From JBBRWV01 sp038248985 (GTDB lineage Bacteria; Planctomycetota; Phycisphaerae; WQYP01), in NCBI GenBank assembly GCA_038248985.1, contig JBBRWV010000002.1, positions 1 through 64,000 of the forward strand: a stretch of 64,000 nt of DNA, written 5' to 3'. The notes under the pieces were generated by a model. That model was not told the DNA's origin, did no database searches, and saw nothing but the letters and a program-made list of their open reading frames with translations. The position numbers and the translations under genes were made by a program. This document shows, piece by piece, positions 1-9,528 of the stretch (position 1 is the stretch's first letter; each line of letters begins with the position of its first letter).

Positions 1-155
1 CACCCCATGTACCCCTCTCTTAACCCCCCACTCCGCCCCCCCCGCAACGCCCCAAACCCCGCCTGGGGCGCCGCCACCAACAAGCCCACATCCACCACCT
101 CCGGCAGCTCCTCCGCCGTGGCCTGCCGTATTTCAATCAAAGCCTCTTTACTCAT
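1..155 (-). CDS. Partial N-terminus, possible GNAT acetyltransferase
   Basis: An open minus-strand frame begins with ATG at 155 and runs off the left edge, giving about 51 residues. It opens MSKEALIEIRQATAEELPEV, which resembles the first strand and helix of GNAT acetyltransferases, where an I-R-x-A-T-x-E-D/E-L pattern is common. The acetyl-CoA loop would lie outside the window, so the family cannot be confirmed. It is divergent from mcsA, with about 170 bases between them. No convincing Shine-Dalgarno sequence precedes the ATG. It could also be a chance frame, because the segment is short and very C-rich on the + strand. Confidence 0.4.
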   Translation of the reverse strand, partial: MSKEALIEIRQATAEELPEVVDVGLLVAAPQAGFGALRGGRSGGLREGYMG

Positions 156-325
156 TCTGCCGATTATAGTTACATACCGTACCGATATCACGACCCCCCT
201 AAAAACCCCCCCCCTTGAACCCCCTCCCCCCCCTCCTACGATAACCATAACCCTTGGATCTCCCGGAACACCCCCATCCCTTTCCCGTGCCCCAAAAATC
301 TTGTAAGTCCTGCGGAAATCATCAC

Positions 326-847
326 ATGCATCTCTGCGAACGCTGCAACAAACAAGCCACCGTCCACCTGACCGAAATCAGCGGCGGAAAACCTCACGAC
401 AAACATCTCTGCGACACCTGCGCCGCCGAACTCGGTTTCGTCCAGCAATCCCACGTTCCAATCAATGAATTACTCAACCAATTCCTCAAAACCCAAGCCC
501 AGATGCCCGATGCGCAAACCCACAGTTGCAGCGATTGCGGCCTCACCTGGCAGGAATTCAAGGATACCGGCCTTCTCGGCTGCGGCGGAGATTACCACCT
601 CTTCGAAAAACAACTCGAAGGCGTCATCACCCGCGCCCAGCAAGGTGCCACCCATCACACCGGCAAAATTCCCACGCGAAATGTACGGCCCAAACGCGGC
701 CAACCCAGTGATGCCGTCCGGCTGCGCCAATCTGAAATTAATCGACTCAAGAAAGAACTCGCCACTGCCGTCGAATCCGAAAGTTACGAACTCGCGGCCA
801 AACTTCGCGATCAGCTCCGCAGCATTGAATCGCAAAACGCCCCCTAG
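326..847 (+). CDS. mcsA: McsA-like zinc-binding activator of protein arginine kinase
   Basis: A 173-residue protein, close to the length of Bacillus McsA (185). In that family it binds zinc through CxxC pairs and activates the arginine kinase McsB, which marks proteins for ClpCP. Visible are Cys4/Cys7, Cys29/Cys32 and Cys68/Cys71. The fourth pair of the Bacillus protein is only half kept: Cys86 is followed by Gly-Gly-Asp89. A C-terminal UVR motif (about 133-168) carries the Lys-Lys-Glu-Leu and Ala-Ala-Lys-Leu-Arg-Asp pattern. An upstream in-frame ATG at 254 exists, but 326 begins exactly at the CxxC domain and has GGAAA about 10 bases before it. mcsB follows 83 bases downstream, the usual partner, which strongly supports the call. 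Confidence 0.88.
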   Translation: MHLCERCNKQATVHLTEISGGKPHDKHLCDTCAAELGFVQQSHVPINELLNQFLKTQAQMPDAQTHSCSDCGLTWQEFKDTGLLGCGGDYHLFEKQLEGVITRAQQGATHHTGKIPTRNVRPKRGQPSDAVRLRQSEINRLKKELATAVESESYELAAKLRDQLRSIESQNAP

Positions 848-930
848 TGCCCGGCATAACGGGCGTCTATCTGCTATAACACCTCCTTCGTCCCTCGATG
901 ATATTGCTTCTTCATTCTTGCTTCTCACGG

Positions 931-1998
931 ATGCCCATGAACCTCGACCAACTCAGCTCCCAGTCCGGCGAATGGCTCTCCGACTCGGGCCCGCAGCATG
1001 AAATCGTCATCAGCTCCCGGGTCCGCCTGGCCCGCAATGTCGCCGCCTATCCCTTCATGTCCAAAGCCAACCGACTGCAACGCACCGAGCTTCACAAAAC
1101 CTGCCGCGAGCATCTCCTCCATCTCGCGTCCGGCCGTCAAATCTTCTACGTCGATATGGACAAAACGAACGAGCTCGATCGCCAACTCCTGGTCGAACGT
1201 CACCTCATTTCCAAACAACACGCCGCCGGTGAAGGCGCCCGGGGCGTCGCCATCAGCCACGATGAAGCCATCAGCGTGATGGTCAATGAAGAGGATCACC
1301 TCCGGGTCCAGATTTTGCGATCCGGTCTTCAGCTTGCCGCCGCCTGGACCGAAGCCGACAAACTCGACGATCTTCTACAGGAGCAACTCGATTTCGCGTT
1401 CTCTCCACGTTTCGGCTTCCTCACCGCCTGTCCCACGAATGTCGGCACCGGGCTCCGCGTCTCGGTCATGCTCCACCTTCCCGCACTCAAGCTCACCGGC
1501 GAGATCGAAAAAGTCTTCCGCGCCGCCAAGGATATGCACTTGGCCATCCGCGGGCTCTACGGTGAGGGCACCGATGCCGTCGGCGATTTCTACCAAATCT
1601 CCAACCAAACCACCCTCGGTCGCGCCGAACAGGAGATCCTCACCGAGTTCGCGGACACCATCATCCCCCGCATCATTCAAGCGGAGGTCAATGCTCGGCA
1701 AATCCTCGCCAATGAACGCCCCATCACCCTCGACGATAAAATCGGCCGCGCCATCGGCATTCTCAAATACGCCCGACTCCTCTCCTCCGAAGAAACGCTC
1801 TACTTCCTCTCGCACCTCCGCCTCGGCGTCGTAATGTCCCGCGTTTCCGGCATCGACTTGCCCACTCTCAATTCCCTTTTCCTCCAAACCCAACCCGCCC
1901 ACCTGCAACGCCATCTCGGCAAGACCCTGGATGGTGACGCCCGCAAGAGCGCCCGTGCGGAATTCGTTCGCGCCCGTATCGGCAAAAATAATCTCTAG
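931..1998 (+). CDS. mcsB: McsB protein arginine kinase
   Basis: A 355-residue phosphagen-kinase-fold protein that transfers ATP phosphate to arginine side chains of client proteins; Bacillus McsB is 363 residues. Visible family motifs are SSRVRLARN (28-36), the catalytic NEEDHLR segment (119-125), CPTNVGTG (167-174) and the GEGTDAVG loop (211-218). There is no N-terminal alpha-domain of the creatine/arginine kinase type, which separates McsB from metabolic phosphagen kinases. The frame is open to an ATG at 898, but family alignment favours 931 or 937. It lies just downstream of mcsA. The ctsR and clpC genes that flank this pair in Firmicutes are not next to it. Start choice between 931 and 937 is unresolved. 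Confidence 0.92.
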   Translation: MPMNLDQLSSQSGEWLSDSGPQHEIVISSRVRLARNVAAYPFMSKANRLQRTELHKTCREHLLHLASGRQIFYVDMDKTNELDRQLLVERHLISKQHAAGEGARGVAISHDEAISVMVNEEDHLRVQILRSGLQLAAAWTEADKLDDLLQEQLDFAFSPRFGFLTACPTNVGTGLRVSVMLHLPALKLTGEIEKVFRAAKDMHLAIRGLYGEGTDAVGDFYQISNQTTLGRAEQEILTEFADTIIPRIIQAEVNARQILANERPITLDDKIGRAIGILKYARLLSSEETLYFLSHLRLGVVMSRVSGIDLPTLNSLFLQTQPAHLQRHLGKTLDGDARKSARAEFVRARIGKNNL

Positions 1999-2086
1999 AA
2001 CAAAATGCATATTTCCGCCATTGTTCATGGACCACGAATCGTCGAAAATGAATCGTGATATTGTTCCTTTTTCCATCGGGTGATGC

Positions 2087-3262
2087 ATGAACTCTCTCTG
2101 GCGAAATTTCCGCTATGCCGTTCTCCTCGGCGGCTTTGTCCTCCTCGGCGCTTACCTATTCATGACCACGCCCTGGCATGAGTATATCTACGGCAAGCCC
2201 ACGTACTCCGAAGTTATCGTCGAGGGGCAACCCATCGTCGACGCCCTCTACCGCTTCAAAACCGAACGCGGCCTCTGGCCCCAATATATCGAAGACCTCT
2301 TCCCCGATTATCTGCCGCAACGACCGGATACTGCATGGTACTACACTCTCACGCCTCAAGGCCCTTCGCTCGCCAAGGCCCGCAGCACGGACAAACGGCG
2401 CACTCACATCGGCTATGATTTCGACCCGCGTTCGCCCACGTGGCGTGCCTTCGGCGATTCCGACAACCGCGTTTTACAGACTCTCCCACCACCTGCGACC
2501 AGCACTTCCGCTCCTTCTTCCGAGCAGCGCCTCGCCAACTCTCTCGCGGAACTCGACCGCCGAATCGTCCGCGAGCCCGGCGACATGGACCACTGGCGTC
2601 ACAAGGTTTCCATCCTGCGCAAAGCCGGCCGCATCCCCGAAGCCCAGACCGTCATCCAGGAAGCACTCACGCGTTACCCCGCCAACTTCTGGCCTCGCCT
2701 CGCACTTGCAGCTTTGCAGTTTGAGACGTTCAACAACACGACTTCCCCCACCACGTTCCCCGACGTCACCAGCGAATTCGATCAATGGACCAAAGACAAT
2801 CCCTCCTATTCCCATAGTTTCTATCTCTCCGTCCTCCACCGGCTCGCCAACAACGACCCCGCCGCTTTGGCTACGCTCGAAAAAATGCCCGCGCTCCCCA
2901 TGCAACTCCTCGCTGGCGATGACCAGTCGCTGGACTACTACGCTTGGGATGCGTCGCGATTTGCCCTCGCTCAGCAGCGATGGGATCTTGTTGTCGCCCT
3001 CTGCGACCAATGGCAAAAAACCGTGGAGGATGGCAATGCCAAGCAATACAGTTTCCTGCCCATTCGCGCTGCGGCCCGCCTGGCCCTGGGCGATTTTGAC
3101 AAAGCCCAGGCGGATGTGGACCGTCTCCGCGCGGAAAACGTCAACACCTGGTCCAAGAATGAACCCGCGCTCGAAGCGGCGATCAAAGCCAAAGACAAAA
3201 CTTTCCGCTATCCCCCCGGCCCGCTGCCCGCGCCTTACTCAGTTTTCGCCCAGCCCGAATAG
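2087..3262 (+). CDS. Membrane-anchored protein with TPR-like repeats
   Basis: A 391-residue protein with one N-terminal membrane segment (about 9-27), preceded by basic residues, so mostly outside the cytoplasm. The next part (about 40-110), with alternating hydrophobic and aromatic residues and a YYTLTPQG stretch, recalls the C-terminal domain of GspG-type major pseudopilins, but no prepilin peptidase site is seen. Residues about 150-225 look like tetratricopeptide helices (HWRHKVSILRKAGRIPEAQ), and helical repeats seem to continue to the end. GGGTGA lies just upstream of the ATG. It follows mcsB by 88 bases and converges on the SPOR-like gene. Function unknown; a role in envelope assembly is only a guess. 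Confidence 0.75.
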   Translation: MNSLWRNFRYAVLLGGFVLLGAYLFMTTPWHEYIYGKPTYSEVIVEGQPIVDALYRFKTERGLWPQYIEDLFPDYLPQRPDTAWYYTLTPQGPSLAKARSTDKRRTHIGYDFDPRSPTWRAFGDSDNRVLQTLPPPATSTSAPSSEQRLANSLAELDRRIVREPGDMDHWRHKVSILRKAGRIPEAQTVIQEALTRYPANFWPRLALAALQFETFNNTTSPTTFPDVTSEFDQWTKDNPSYSHSFYLSVLHRLANNDPAALATLEKMPALPMQLLAGDDQSLDYYAWDASRFALAQQRWDLVVALCDQWQKTVEDGNAKQYSFLPIRAAARLALGDFDKAQADVDRLRAENVNTWSKNEPALEAAIKAKDKTFRYPPGPLPAPYSVFAQPE

Positions 3263-3301
3263 TCAGAATTACTATTCGCGACCGCGCCGTGGTTGACACA
3301 C

Positions 3302-4615
3302 TCACCGCGTCCCTGGACGAACGATAAAAATAAACCGCGCATCTCCCCACACATCCCGTTTATTCTTTTTGTAGTCCGGATGCTGGCGTCCCACGGTGGT
3401 CACGACAAAATCGCGATACTTCGCAGACTGCGTATCCAGCGACTTAAACCCCTCCACCGCTATCAAGCGATACCATTGCCCCTCGCTCACCTCGATCGCC
3501 ACATTCACGCCGCGCTCGGCCAGAAACGCCGCATTCCGTTGGGCCACAACCTGGCTCTTCGTCTGGGCAATTAACAGATATTGCAACTCCGGATTCCACG
3601 CGTACTGCCCGGGATTCCAAACCTTTCCCTCCGGTCGGGCCTTCTCAACGTCTGTCCCTGCGCCGCCCGTGTTCCCCGGAATTCCCCCGTTATTTCCCTG
3701 TGCCACCGGCGGCTGCATCACGGTATTGCTAGAATTCAATTCCGTAAACGACGGCTTGAACCCCGAGGGCGGCGGAACGCGCTGGCCTTCACCCATCCCC
3801 ACAATCTTCTGGTTGCCCTCACTCTTCACGGGCGTGCGTCCCCAGGCCAAATACACCACTCCCACAATCAGCAGCAGAACCACTACCACCGCACCCGCCA
3901 ACAGACCCAGCGGCATACGCGAAAATGATGACCGCTGCTGATTCATCCAGTTGTGCCGGGCAATCGTCGCTCGATCCACGCTCTGGGGCGCAAAAACTCC
4001 CGTCGGCAATTTCCGCGGCACGCTTGGCGGAGGCGCCGCCGAAGGGGGACTCGGGGCCGGTTCCACCGGTACCACCGCTGGTGGAGCTATCGAAGGGGCC
4101 TCAACTGGCGGAACACTCGATACCAAGCTGGAAACAGGGACGGCTGGGGGGACCACAGCGGGCGAATCAACGCTCGCTGCGGGCGAATCATTGTCCGTCG
4201 CATTGACCACCACCGGATTCACTACCATTGTCGGCGGTCGAATCGAAGGCGATCCCTCGGCATGGTCGTCTGGATTGAACAATCGATGCTGTGCATCCTG
4301 CGCGGAAGCGGGAGTTGCCGTCACCGGTGCACTATGGGCATAGGCCACGCCGTTTTCACGTTTGGCGAGCCGCGCGGCCAGCGCCGAAGGCACCGGCTCA
4401 TTTTCCACGGGCCGCGATGTTACCTTGATCCCCTCGTCGCCTTCGTGCCCCCCCCCGGTGATTCCGCCGGCTGAAGTTCCCGCGGCCGCAGGATTGGACT
4501 TACTGGACCACCAACTGGGAATTTTCAACTGTCCCGTGGTTTTCGGCACCTTCAGCGTGCTCTTGTCGATCAACTCAAACAACGCCGCTGAATCTTTTCG
4601 TTTATTCGTAGCCAT
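3302..4615 (-). CDS. Single-pass membrane protein with SPOR-like C-terminus
   Basis: A 437-residue protein. The order is a short cytoplasmic N-terminus (ALFELIDKST at 11-20), a long low-complexity Pro/Ala/Ser/Val linker (about 60-215), one hydrophobic segment (236-258), a Gly/Asn-rich spacer and a C-terminal domain of about 90 residues with YLLIAQTKSQ and WYRLIAVEGF. That last domain matches the layout of SPOR domains, which bind denuded peptidoglycan at division sites. The start at 4615 was chosen over 4651 because the following MATNKRKDS opening fits an anchored cytoplasmic tail. Overlapping + strand frames of 130-180 codons here are shadows caused by the biased composition. The SPOR assignment rests on pattern only. 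Confidence 0.72.
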   Translation of the reverse strand: MATNKRKDSAALFELIDKSTLKVPKTTGQLKIPSWWSSKSNPAAAGTSAGGITGGGHEGDEGIKVTSRPVENEPVPSALAARLAKRENGVAYAHSAPVTATPASAQDAQHRLFNPDDHAEGSPSIRPPTMVVNPVVVNATDNDSPAASVDSPAVVPPAVPVSSLVSSVPPVEAPSIAPPAVVPVEPAPSPPSAAPPPSVPRKLPTGVFAPQSVDRATIARHNWMNQQRSSFSRMPLGLLAGAVVVVLLLIVGVVYLAWGRTPVKSEGNQKIVGMGEGQRVPPPSGFKPSFTELNSSNTVMQPPVAQGNNGGIPGNTGGAGTDVEKARPEGKVWNPGQYAWNPELQYLLIAQTKSQVVAQRNAAFLAERGVNVAIEVSEGQWYRLIAVEGFKSLDTQSAKYRDFVVTTVGRQHPDYKKNKRDVWGDARFIFIVRPGTR

Positions 4616-4837
4616 TTTGCGCTCCGCGTGTCGCCTCGCGACAATGTGCATCCTGCTTGAACCGTGCCCGCTCCGGGGCCCATTCTGAAAGCTTATCTAT
4701 CTTCGACAAAGGACACAACAAAAGTCCAATCTTTGCTAACCTTCGCTCCTCCGCGTTTTAGACATTTTCGGCAAGTTTTTCGCCCGCGCGCCGTTTAGTA
4801 ATCCATTGCCCCAGTTGTCACTAGCCAAGGAGCTCTC

Positions 4838-5782
4838 ATGCCCTCATCGACGGATTGGTTTCATGATGCCCAATGGGGCGTTCTCACGCACTACCTCGAA
4901 TCTCCGGCCTCCCATGAGCAGCCCGGTTCGACATCCTCCGAAGCGTGGCATCGCCGAGTTGATTCTTTCGATGTCCAGCGCCTCGCCAGTCAACTCGAAT
5001 CCATCGGCGCTCGTTACTACTTCATCACCCTGGGCCAAAACTCCGGCCATTATTGCTCGCCCAATGCCACTTACGATTCCATCGTGGGTCGCAAACCCAG
5101 CCGGTGCTCCTCGCGCGATCTCTTCGCCGACCTCTATGATGCCCTCGCCCCAAAAAATATCCGTCTCCTCGCCTACATCACCGCCGGCGCTCCGGAATTC
5201 GACGCTCTCGCCGTCGAAAAACTCCACTGGCAACGCGGTCCCCATCGCCTTGCGGAATTTCAGATACTCTGGGAATCGGTCATCCGCGAATGGACCACCC
5301 GCTGGGGCAAAAAACTCAGCGGCTGGTGGGTCGATGGGTGCTTCTGGGATGAAGTTTACAGCCACGCGCAAGCCCCAAATTGGGCCTCCCTCACGGCCGC
5401 ACTCAAAGCTGGAAACCCCGACGCCATCATTGCTCTTAGCAAAGGCGGATGCCACACGCCCATCTCCCGCCACAATGAATTCGAAGACTTTACCGGCGGC
5501 GAACTCACCAACGACCTCCCCGTCGCGACTTGGACCAAGGGCACAAAATGGCCCTGCTCTTCCATCTCCCGGGACGTTGCCGGCGCCCAGTTCCATATCC
5601 TCAACTTCCTCGGCGAGTGGTGGGGCCAGGGCGAGCCGCGATTCCCCGATGAACTCACGGTCGGTTACACGCGCTATATCAACCAGCATGGCGGAGTCGT
5701 CACTTGGGATGTCCCGATCACCCCGGACGGACAAATACCCGATCCCTTTATCCGTCAACTGCAGAAACTTAACCGCAAATAA
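4838..5782 (+). CDS. GH29-like glycosidase (alpha-L-fucosidase family)
   Basis: A 314-residue protein opening with WFHDAQWGVLTHYL, the hallmark start of GH29-type barrels (WFxDAKFGxFxHW). Further family-like pieces are RYYFITLGQNSGHY (about 58-71), NIRLLAYITAG and GWWVDGCFWDE (about 162-172), whose Asp sits where the GH29 nucleophile normally lies. It is shorter than classical fucosidases (about 450) because it lacks a C-terminal beta domain, and it has no signal peptide, so it would act inside the cell on imported sugar. AAGGAG precedes the ATG by 7 bases, fixing the start. It stands alone between a convergent and a codirectional gene. The exact sugar is not predictable. Confidence 0.72.
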   Translation: MPSSTDWFHDAQWGVLTHYLESPASHEQPGSTSSEAWHRRVDSFDVQRLASQLESIGARYYFITLGQNSGHYCSPNATYDSIVGRKPSRCSSRDLFADLYDALAPKNIRLLAYITAGAPEFDALAVEKLHWQRGPHRLAEFQILWESVIREWTTRWGKKLSGWWVDGCFWDEVYSHAQAPNWASLTAALKAGNPDAIIALSKGGCHTPISRHNEFEDFTGGELTNDLPVATWTKGTKWPCSSISRDVAGAQFHILNFLGEWWGQGEPRFPDELTVGYTRYINQHGGVVTWDVPITPDGQIPDPFIRQLQKLNRK

Positions 5783-5948
5783 AAACGAAATCTCCTGCGG
5801 TGTCTATCGTTATACTGCTCGCATACATTTCTCCCCCTGTGACTCATCCACGCGTTTGACCCCTACCTCACCTTGGCGCACGCCCGTGCAGCCACTCGCA
5901 CACTGTGCCATGCGCCGGGACTTTTTGAACACGTGAATTCACCCGCGA

Positions 5949-5968
5949 CTCTCTGCGTTCATCTGCGC
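5949..5968. repeat. Short recurrent intergenic phrase (TCTGCGTTCATCTGCG type)
   Basis: In the 231-base gap before the DUF1549 gene is a phrase with two near-identical halves, TCTGCGTT and CATCTGCG. It resembles dispersed intergenic phrases known from several bacterial phyla. Related TTCGTGG-rich phrases occur at 49374-49406 and 50957-51031. Whether it is a true repeat family needs a genome-wide count. The rest of the gap shows no gene; TATACT at 5811-5816 could be a -10 box but has no good -35. Confidence 0.35.
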
Positions 5969-6013
5969 TTTTGAACCCGTGATTTCTTGAATCTCACTTC
6001 CGTGGAGCCCAAC

Positions 6014-8098
6014 ATGGCAGTGCGGCGACTTCGCGTATTCACCGTCTCGCTCGGCGCTTGCACACTCATCGCGGCCGCGGCGTTTAGCCTGCGTACCGAA
6101 ACCTTTGCCGCCACGCCGGCCAAATCCGAGCGTCGATCCAACGCACCCCAACATATTGATGTGCTTATCGCCGATGCCGCCAAGTCGAAGAACCTCACCC
6201 CCCTGCCGATCTGCGATGATCCCGCGTTTCTCCGTCGGGCGACCCTCGACCTAATTGGCCGCATCCCCACTTACGACGAATACCAACTCTTCTTCAAAGA
6301 CCCCGCCCCCCAGCGCCGCGAAAACCTCCTGCAGCGACTCCTCAACTCCCCCGCCTTCGTCGACCGTTGGTCCGTCTTCTTCGGCGAAATGCTGAACGTC
6401 CGCTCGCGTGAGGAATACGGCCGCGGACTCGATCTCTTCATCCGTAAATCGCTCGCCGACAAAAAGCCCTACGATCAGATGGCCCGTGAGATGATCTCTG
6501 CCGCAGGCTCCACCAAGGGCGCCCAACCCGCTGGTTTCCTTCTGGCCGAAAATGGCGACCCCTTCCAACTCGCGGCCAAAACCACCCACGTCTTTCTCGG
6601 CACTCGCATCAGTTGCGCCCAGTGCCACAACCATCCATTCGATACTTGGAAGCGTCGGCAGTTTTATGGCGTCGCCGCCTACTTCGGCAAAACCCGCCTG
6701 TACTTCCCCAATGATCAAGCCAATGCACCCGTCGTTACCGATGACCAAAACAACGTCGTCCACTGGCCGCCCAACAACAAAAAAGCCCCGCCCCTCGATC
6801 CCGCGTGGCCGTTTCCGGTCGAAAGCAAAACCAACCTGCAGGAGGTTCTCGACCGACGCAACGCCAAGCTCGAGGCCCGCACCGCCGACGAAATCCTTGT
6901 CGACCGCAGCCCTGCTTCCTCCTCCAGCCCCCTCCGAAAAGACAATGATTTTGCCTATCTCGACTCCGCCCGCGACACCATGGAGGATGCCGCAGAAAAA
7001 ATCCGCCTCGCCCCTACGCGGGACAAACTTGCCGAGCTCGTCACGTCCGCCCAGAACCGCCTCTTCGCGGAGACTTTTGCCAACCGCCTCTGGGCCGAAC
7101 TCCTCGGCCGCGGCATCGTCAACCCCGTCGATGACTTCCGCGCCGATAACCCCCCTTCCAATCCCGCCCTGCTCAAATTTCTCGGCGAAGAGTTCGTCGC
7201 CTCCGATTACGACATTCGTGCGGTGCTCCACACCATCATGCTGACCCAGACCTACCAGCGCATCCACGCCTCGGCTGATTCGCCCAACCGCAAACTACTC
7301 GAAGAAAATTTCTGCGCCGCACCCCTTCGCCGCATGTTTGCAGAGCAAGTGTATGACAGCATTGTCGTCGCCGGCCATCTGACGCGTCCCAAGCACAGGC
7401 CCGGGCAAAATCTTCGCCAAGTCTCCGAAACGCTCGTCATCGCCCGCGAAAAAAATCCCCCGGCACCGGAGAAACCGGTTGCCCCACAACCCGCCGAAAA
7501 AATGACTCCCACTGAAAAAGCCCCCGCCGAAAACGCCGATGCGGAGATCGACGACCTCCTCAGCAATCCTGAAGAAAAAGTCAAAATGCTCGCTGGCGTG
7601 GAAATGCTCGCCGATCCCCAGGAAGTTCTCAAACCCACGACACCCGAACGGCGACCCGCCAAAGATTACACCTACGAATACAAAAGAATCACCCGCGTTT
7701 ATGACTTTAACCCGTCCTTCTCCACCGCTTTCGAAATCCGCGCTCCCGCTCCTCCGGAACACTTCCTCCGGCAGTTCGGGCAATCCCCCCGCCAACTGCT
7801 CGGCGACCAGCGCGATCAGCAGCCCGCCCTGCGCCAGGCTCTTATCCTCATGAATGGTGATCTCGCCAATGAAGCGGCGCGCCTTGGCGAGCTCGAACCG
7901 CTCTTCCGCCTCCTTGCCGAAGAAAACCTCCAACCCGCCATTCGGCGCATCTATATCGACATTCTCACCCGCGAGCCCACCGCCGCCGAACACGCTTCTG
8001 CTCAAAGCCTCCTCGCTACTGCCGCCACCCGGGCGGACTCCCTTTCCGACCTCCGATGGACTCTCCTGAACTCCCTCGAATTCCGCTATCTCCCGTAA
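6014..8098 (+). CDS. Exported DUF1549/DUF1553 protein
   Basis: A 694-residue protein with a signal peptide (about 1-33, cleavage near TFAA/TPAK). The DUF1549 part follows (about 45-250) and includes ISCAQCHNHPFDTW near residue 198, whose CxxC-H resembles a haem or metal site but is invariant in the family without proven haem binding. DUF1553 pieces are at about 336-440 (AETFANRLWAELLGRGIVNPVDDF) and again at the end (540-690). Between them is a Pro/Glu/Lys-rich insert. Start 6014 has GTGGAG at 6001-6006; the ATG at 5987 has none. These proteins are abundant in Planctomycetes and nearly always precede a DUF1501 gene, as here. Their biochemical role is not established; a link to polysaccharide use is often suggested. 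Confidence 0.9.
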   Translation: MAVRRLRVFTVSLGACTLIAAAAFSLRTETFAATPAKSERRSNAPQHIDVLIADAAKSKNLTPLPICDDPAFLRRATLDLIGRIPTYDEYQLFFKDPAPQRRENLLQRLLNSPAFVDRWSVFFGEMLNVRSREEYGRGLDLFIRKSLADKKPYDQMAREMISAAGSTKGAQPAGFLLAENGDPFQLAAKTTHVFLGTRISCAQCHNHPFDTWKRRQFYGVAAYFGKTRLYFPNDQANAPVVTDDQNNVVHWPPNNKKAPPLDPAWPFPVESKTNLQEVLDRRNAKLEARTADEILVDRSPASSSSPLRKDNDFAYLDSARDTMEDAAEKIRLAPTRDKLAELVTSAQNRLFAETFANRLWAELLGRGIVNPVDDFRADNPPSNPALLKFLGEEFVASDYDIRAVLHTIMLTQTYQRIHASADSPNRKLLEENFCAAPLRRMFAEQVYDSIVVAGHLTRPKHRPGQNLRQVSETLVIAREKNPPAPEKPVAPQPAEKMTPTEKAPAENADAEIDDLLSNPEEKVKMLAGVEMLADPQEVLKPTTPERRPAKDYTYEYKRITRVYDFNPSFSTAFEIRAPAPPEHFLRQFGQSPRQLLGDQRDQQPALRQALILMNGDLANEAARLGELEPLFRLLAEENLQPAIRRIYIDILTREPTAAEHASAQSLLATAATRADSLSDLRWTLLNSLEFRYLP

Positions 8099-8151
8099 TG
8101 CGTTCTCCGCTCAGGCATCAGGCCGCCTCGTCGTCAAAAAGGAATCGCCGT

Positions 8152-9429
8152 ATGGATTACTGCTGCAACTCTTACAAAACCATGACCCGTCGCAACGTGT
8201 TGCAGGCCACGGGCGCGGGACTCGCCACGCTCCTCACCATGTCCGTTCGCTCCCTCGTCGTCCATGCCGGCCAGGACCGCAAAGCCGCCGCCGATCACGT
8301 CATCCTCCTCTGGATGTCCGGAGGCATGTCGCACGTTGACACCTTCGACCCCAAACCCGACAACGCCGCCATCGCCGGTGAATTCAAATCCATCAACACC
8401 TCTGCGGACGGTATTCAACTCGGTGAAATTCTTCCTCTCACCGCCAAACAAATGAAACACGCATCGCTCGTTCGCTCGCTTCACGGCGCTGAAGGCGACC
8501 ACGGACGCGCCACCTACAACCTCCTCACGAATTACCGCATGACTCCCCAACTCGTTCACCCCTCCCTCGGCTCGGTCGTCGTCAGCCAGCTCGCCCAGCA
8601 AGGCGACTTGCCCGCTTTCGTCTCCGTCTCCGGCCGTGCCCTCTCCTCCGGCTACCTGGGCCAGAAATGCGAAGCCTACTACATCGGCTCCGCCGGCACG
8701 CCTGATCCCTACGCCAAGCTACCCGACGGACTCACCCATATCCGCGCCAACAAACGTCTCGAACTCCTGCAGCAAATGAATAAACAATACGCGTCCACGC
8801 GCACCGACGATCTCTTCGACGCCACGCAGGGGACGTATGCCGCAGCGGATAAATTCATGCACAGCCCCGCCCTCAAGGCCTTCGACCTCGATGCCGAGAA
8901 ACCCGAAACCCGCGCCGCCTATGGAGACTCCTCCTTTGGCCGCGGATGTCTCCTGGCGCGACGTCTCGTGGATGAAGGTGTTCGCTTCGTCCAGGTGAAC
9001 CTTGGCGGTTTCGACACCCACTCCAATAATTTCACCACCATGCGCCGCCTCGGCGGCATCATCGACCCCGCCATCGGCTCACTCCTCTCCGACCTCGCAG
9101 CCAGTGGCAAACTCGATCGCACCCTCGTCCTCATGATGTCCGAGTTCGGTCGCACACCCACCATCAACTCCAATGCCGGGCGTGATCACCACCCCGGCGT
9201 CTTCTCCGCCCTCCTCGCCGGCGGCGGCCTCAAGAAAGGTACCGTTTTCGGTGCCTCCGACGCCGACGCCCGCAAACCCAAGGACCAGCCCGTCACTCCT
9301 GGCGATATCCACGCCACCATCTGCCACCAACTCGGCATCGATCCCGAAACCAGGGTCGAAACCCCGCTCGGCCGCCCCATGCGCCTCGTCGACGAAGGCA
9401 CCCCCATCAAATCTCTGCTCACCGGCTGA
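8152..9429 (+). CDS. DUF1501 exported protein
   Basis: A 425-residue member of the DUF1501 family, which has an alkaline-phosphatase/sulfatase-like fold. The start at 8152 has AAGGA at 8139-8143; an in-frame ATG at 8182 would give MTRRNVLQATGAGLATLL, a Tat-type twin-arginine signal that is normal for the family. Conserved pieces include LWMSGGMSHVDTFDPKP, the GDHGRATYN segment and MSEFGRTPTIN followed by GRDHHPG near residue 342. It lies 53 bases after the DUF1549/DUF1553 gene, the typical pairing and probably one transcript. Substrate unknown. Confidence 0.92.
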   Translation: MDYCCNSYKTMTRRNVLQATGAGLATLLTMSVRSLVVHAGQDRKAAADHVILLWMSGGMSHVDTFDPKPDNAAIAGEFKSINTSADGIQLGEILPLTAKQMKHASLVRSLHGAEGDHGRATYNLLTNYRMTPQLVHPSLGSVVVSQLAQQGDLPAFVSVSGRALSSGYLGQKCEAYYIGSAGTPDPYAKLPDGLTHIRANKRLELLQQMNKQYASTRTDDLFDATQGTYAAADKFMHSPALKAFDLDAEKPETRAAYGDSSFGRGCLLARRLVDEGVRFVQVNLGGFDTHSNNFTTMRRLGGIIDPAIGSLLSDLAASGKLDRTLVLMMSEFGRTPTINSNAGRDHHPGVFSALLAGGGLKKGTVFGASDADARKPKDQPVTPGDIHATICHQLGIDPETRVETPLGRPMRLVDEGTPIKSLLTG

Positions 9430-9528
9430 TGTCGCCGCGCGCATCCCTATCCGCAGGCGGTTGCGCGTAGCACGGCCTGCCCGCCACATTCTATTCACAT
9501 ATAGACTATATCCATCCCAATCAGACGA

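Noticed and set aside
7..306. 99-codon + frame at the left edge
   Set aside because: Composed of Pro/Thr/Ser from C-rich DNA, no ribosome site, and overlaps both a better minus frame and the mcsA leader.
5811..5816. TATACT as promoter of the DUF1549 gene
   Set aside because: No matching -35 at 16-18 bases and about 200 bases from the start.
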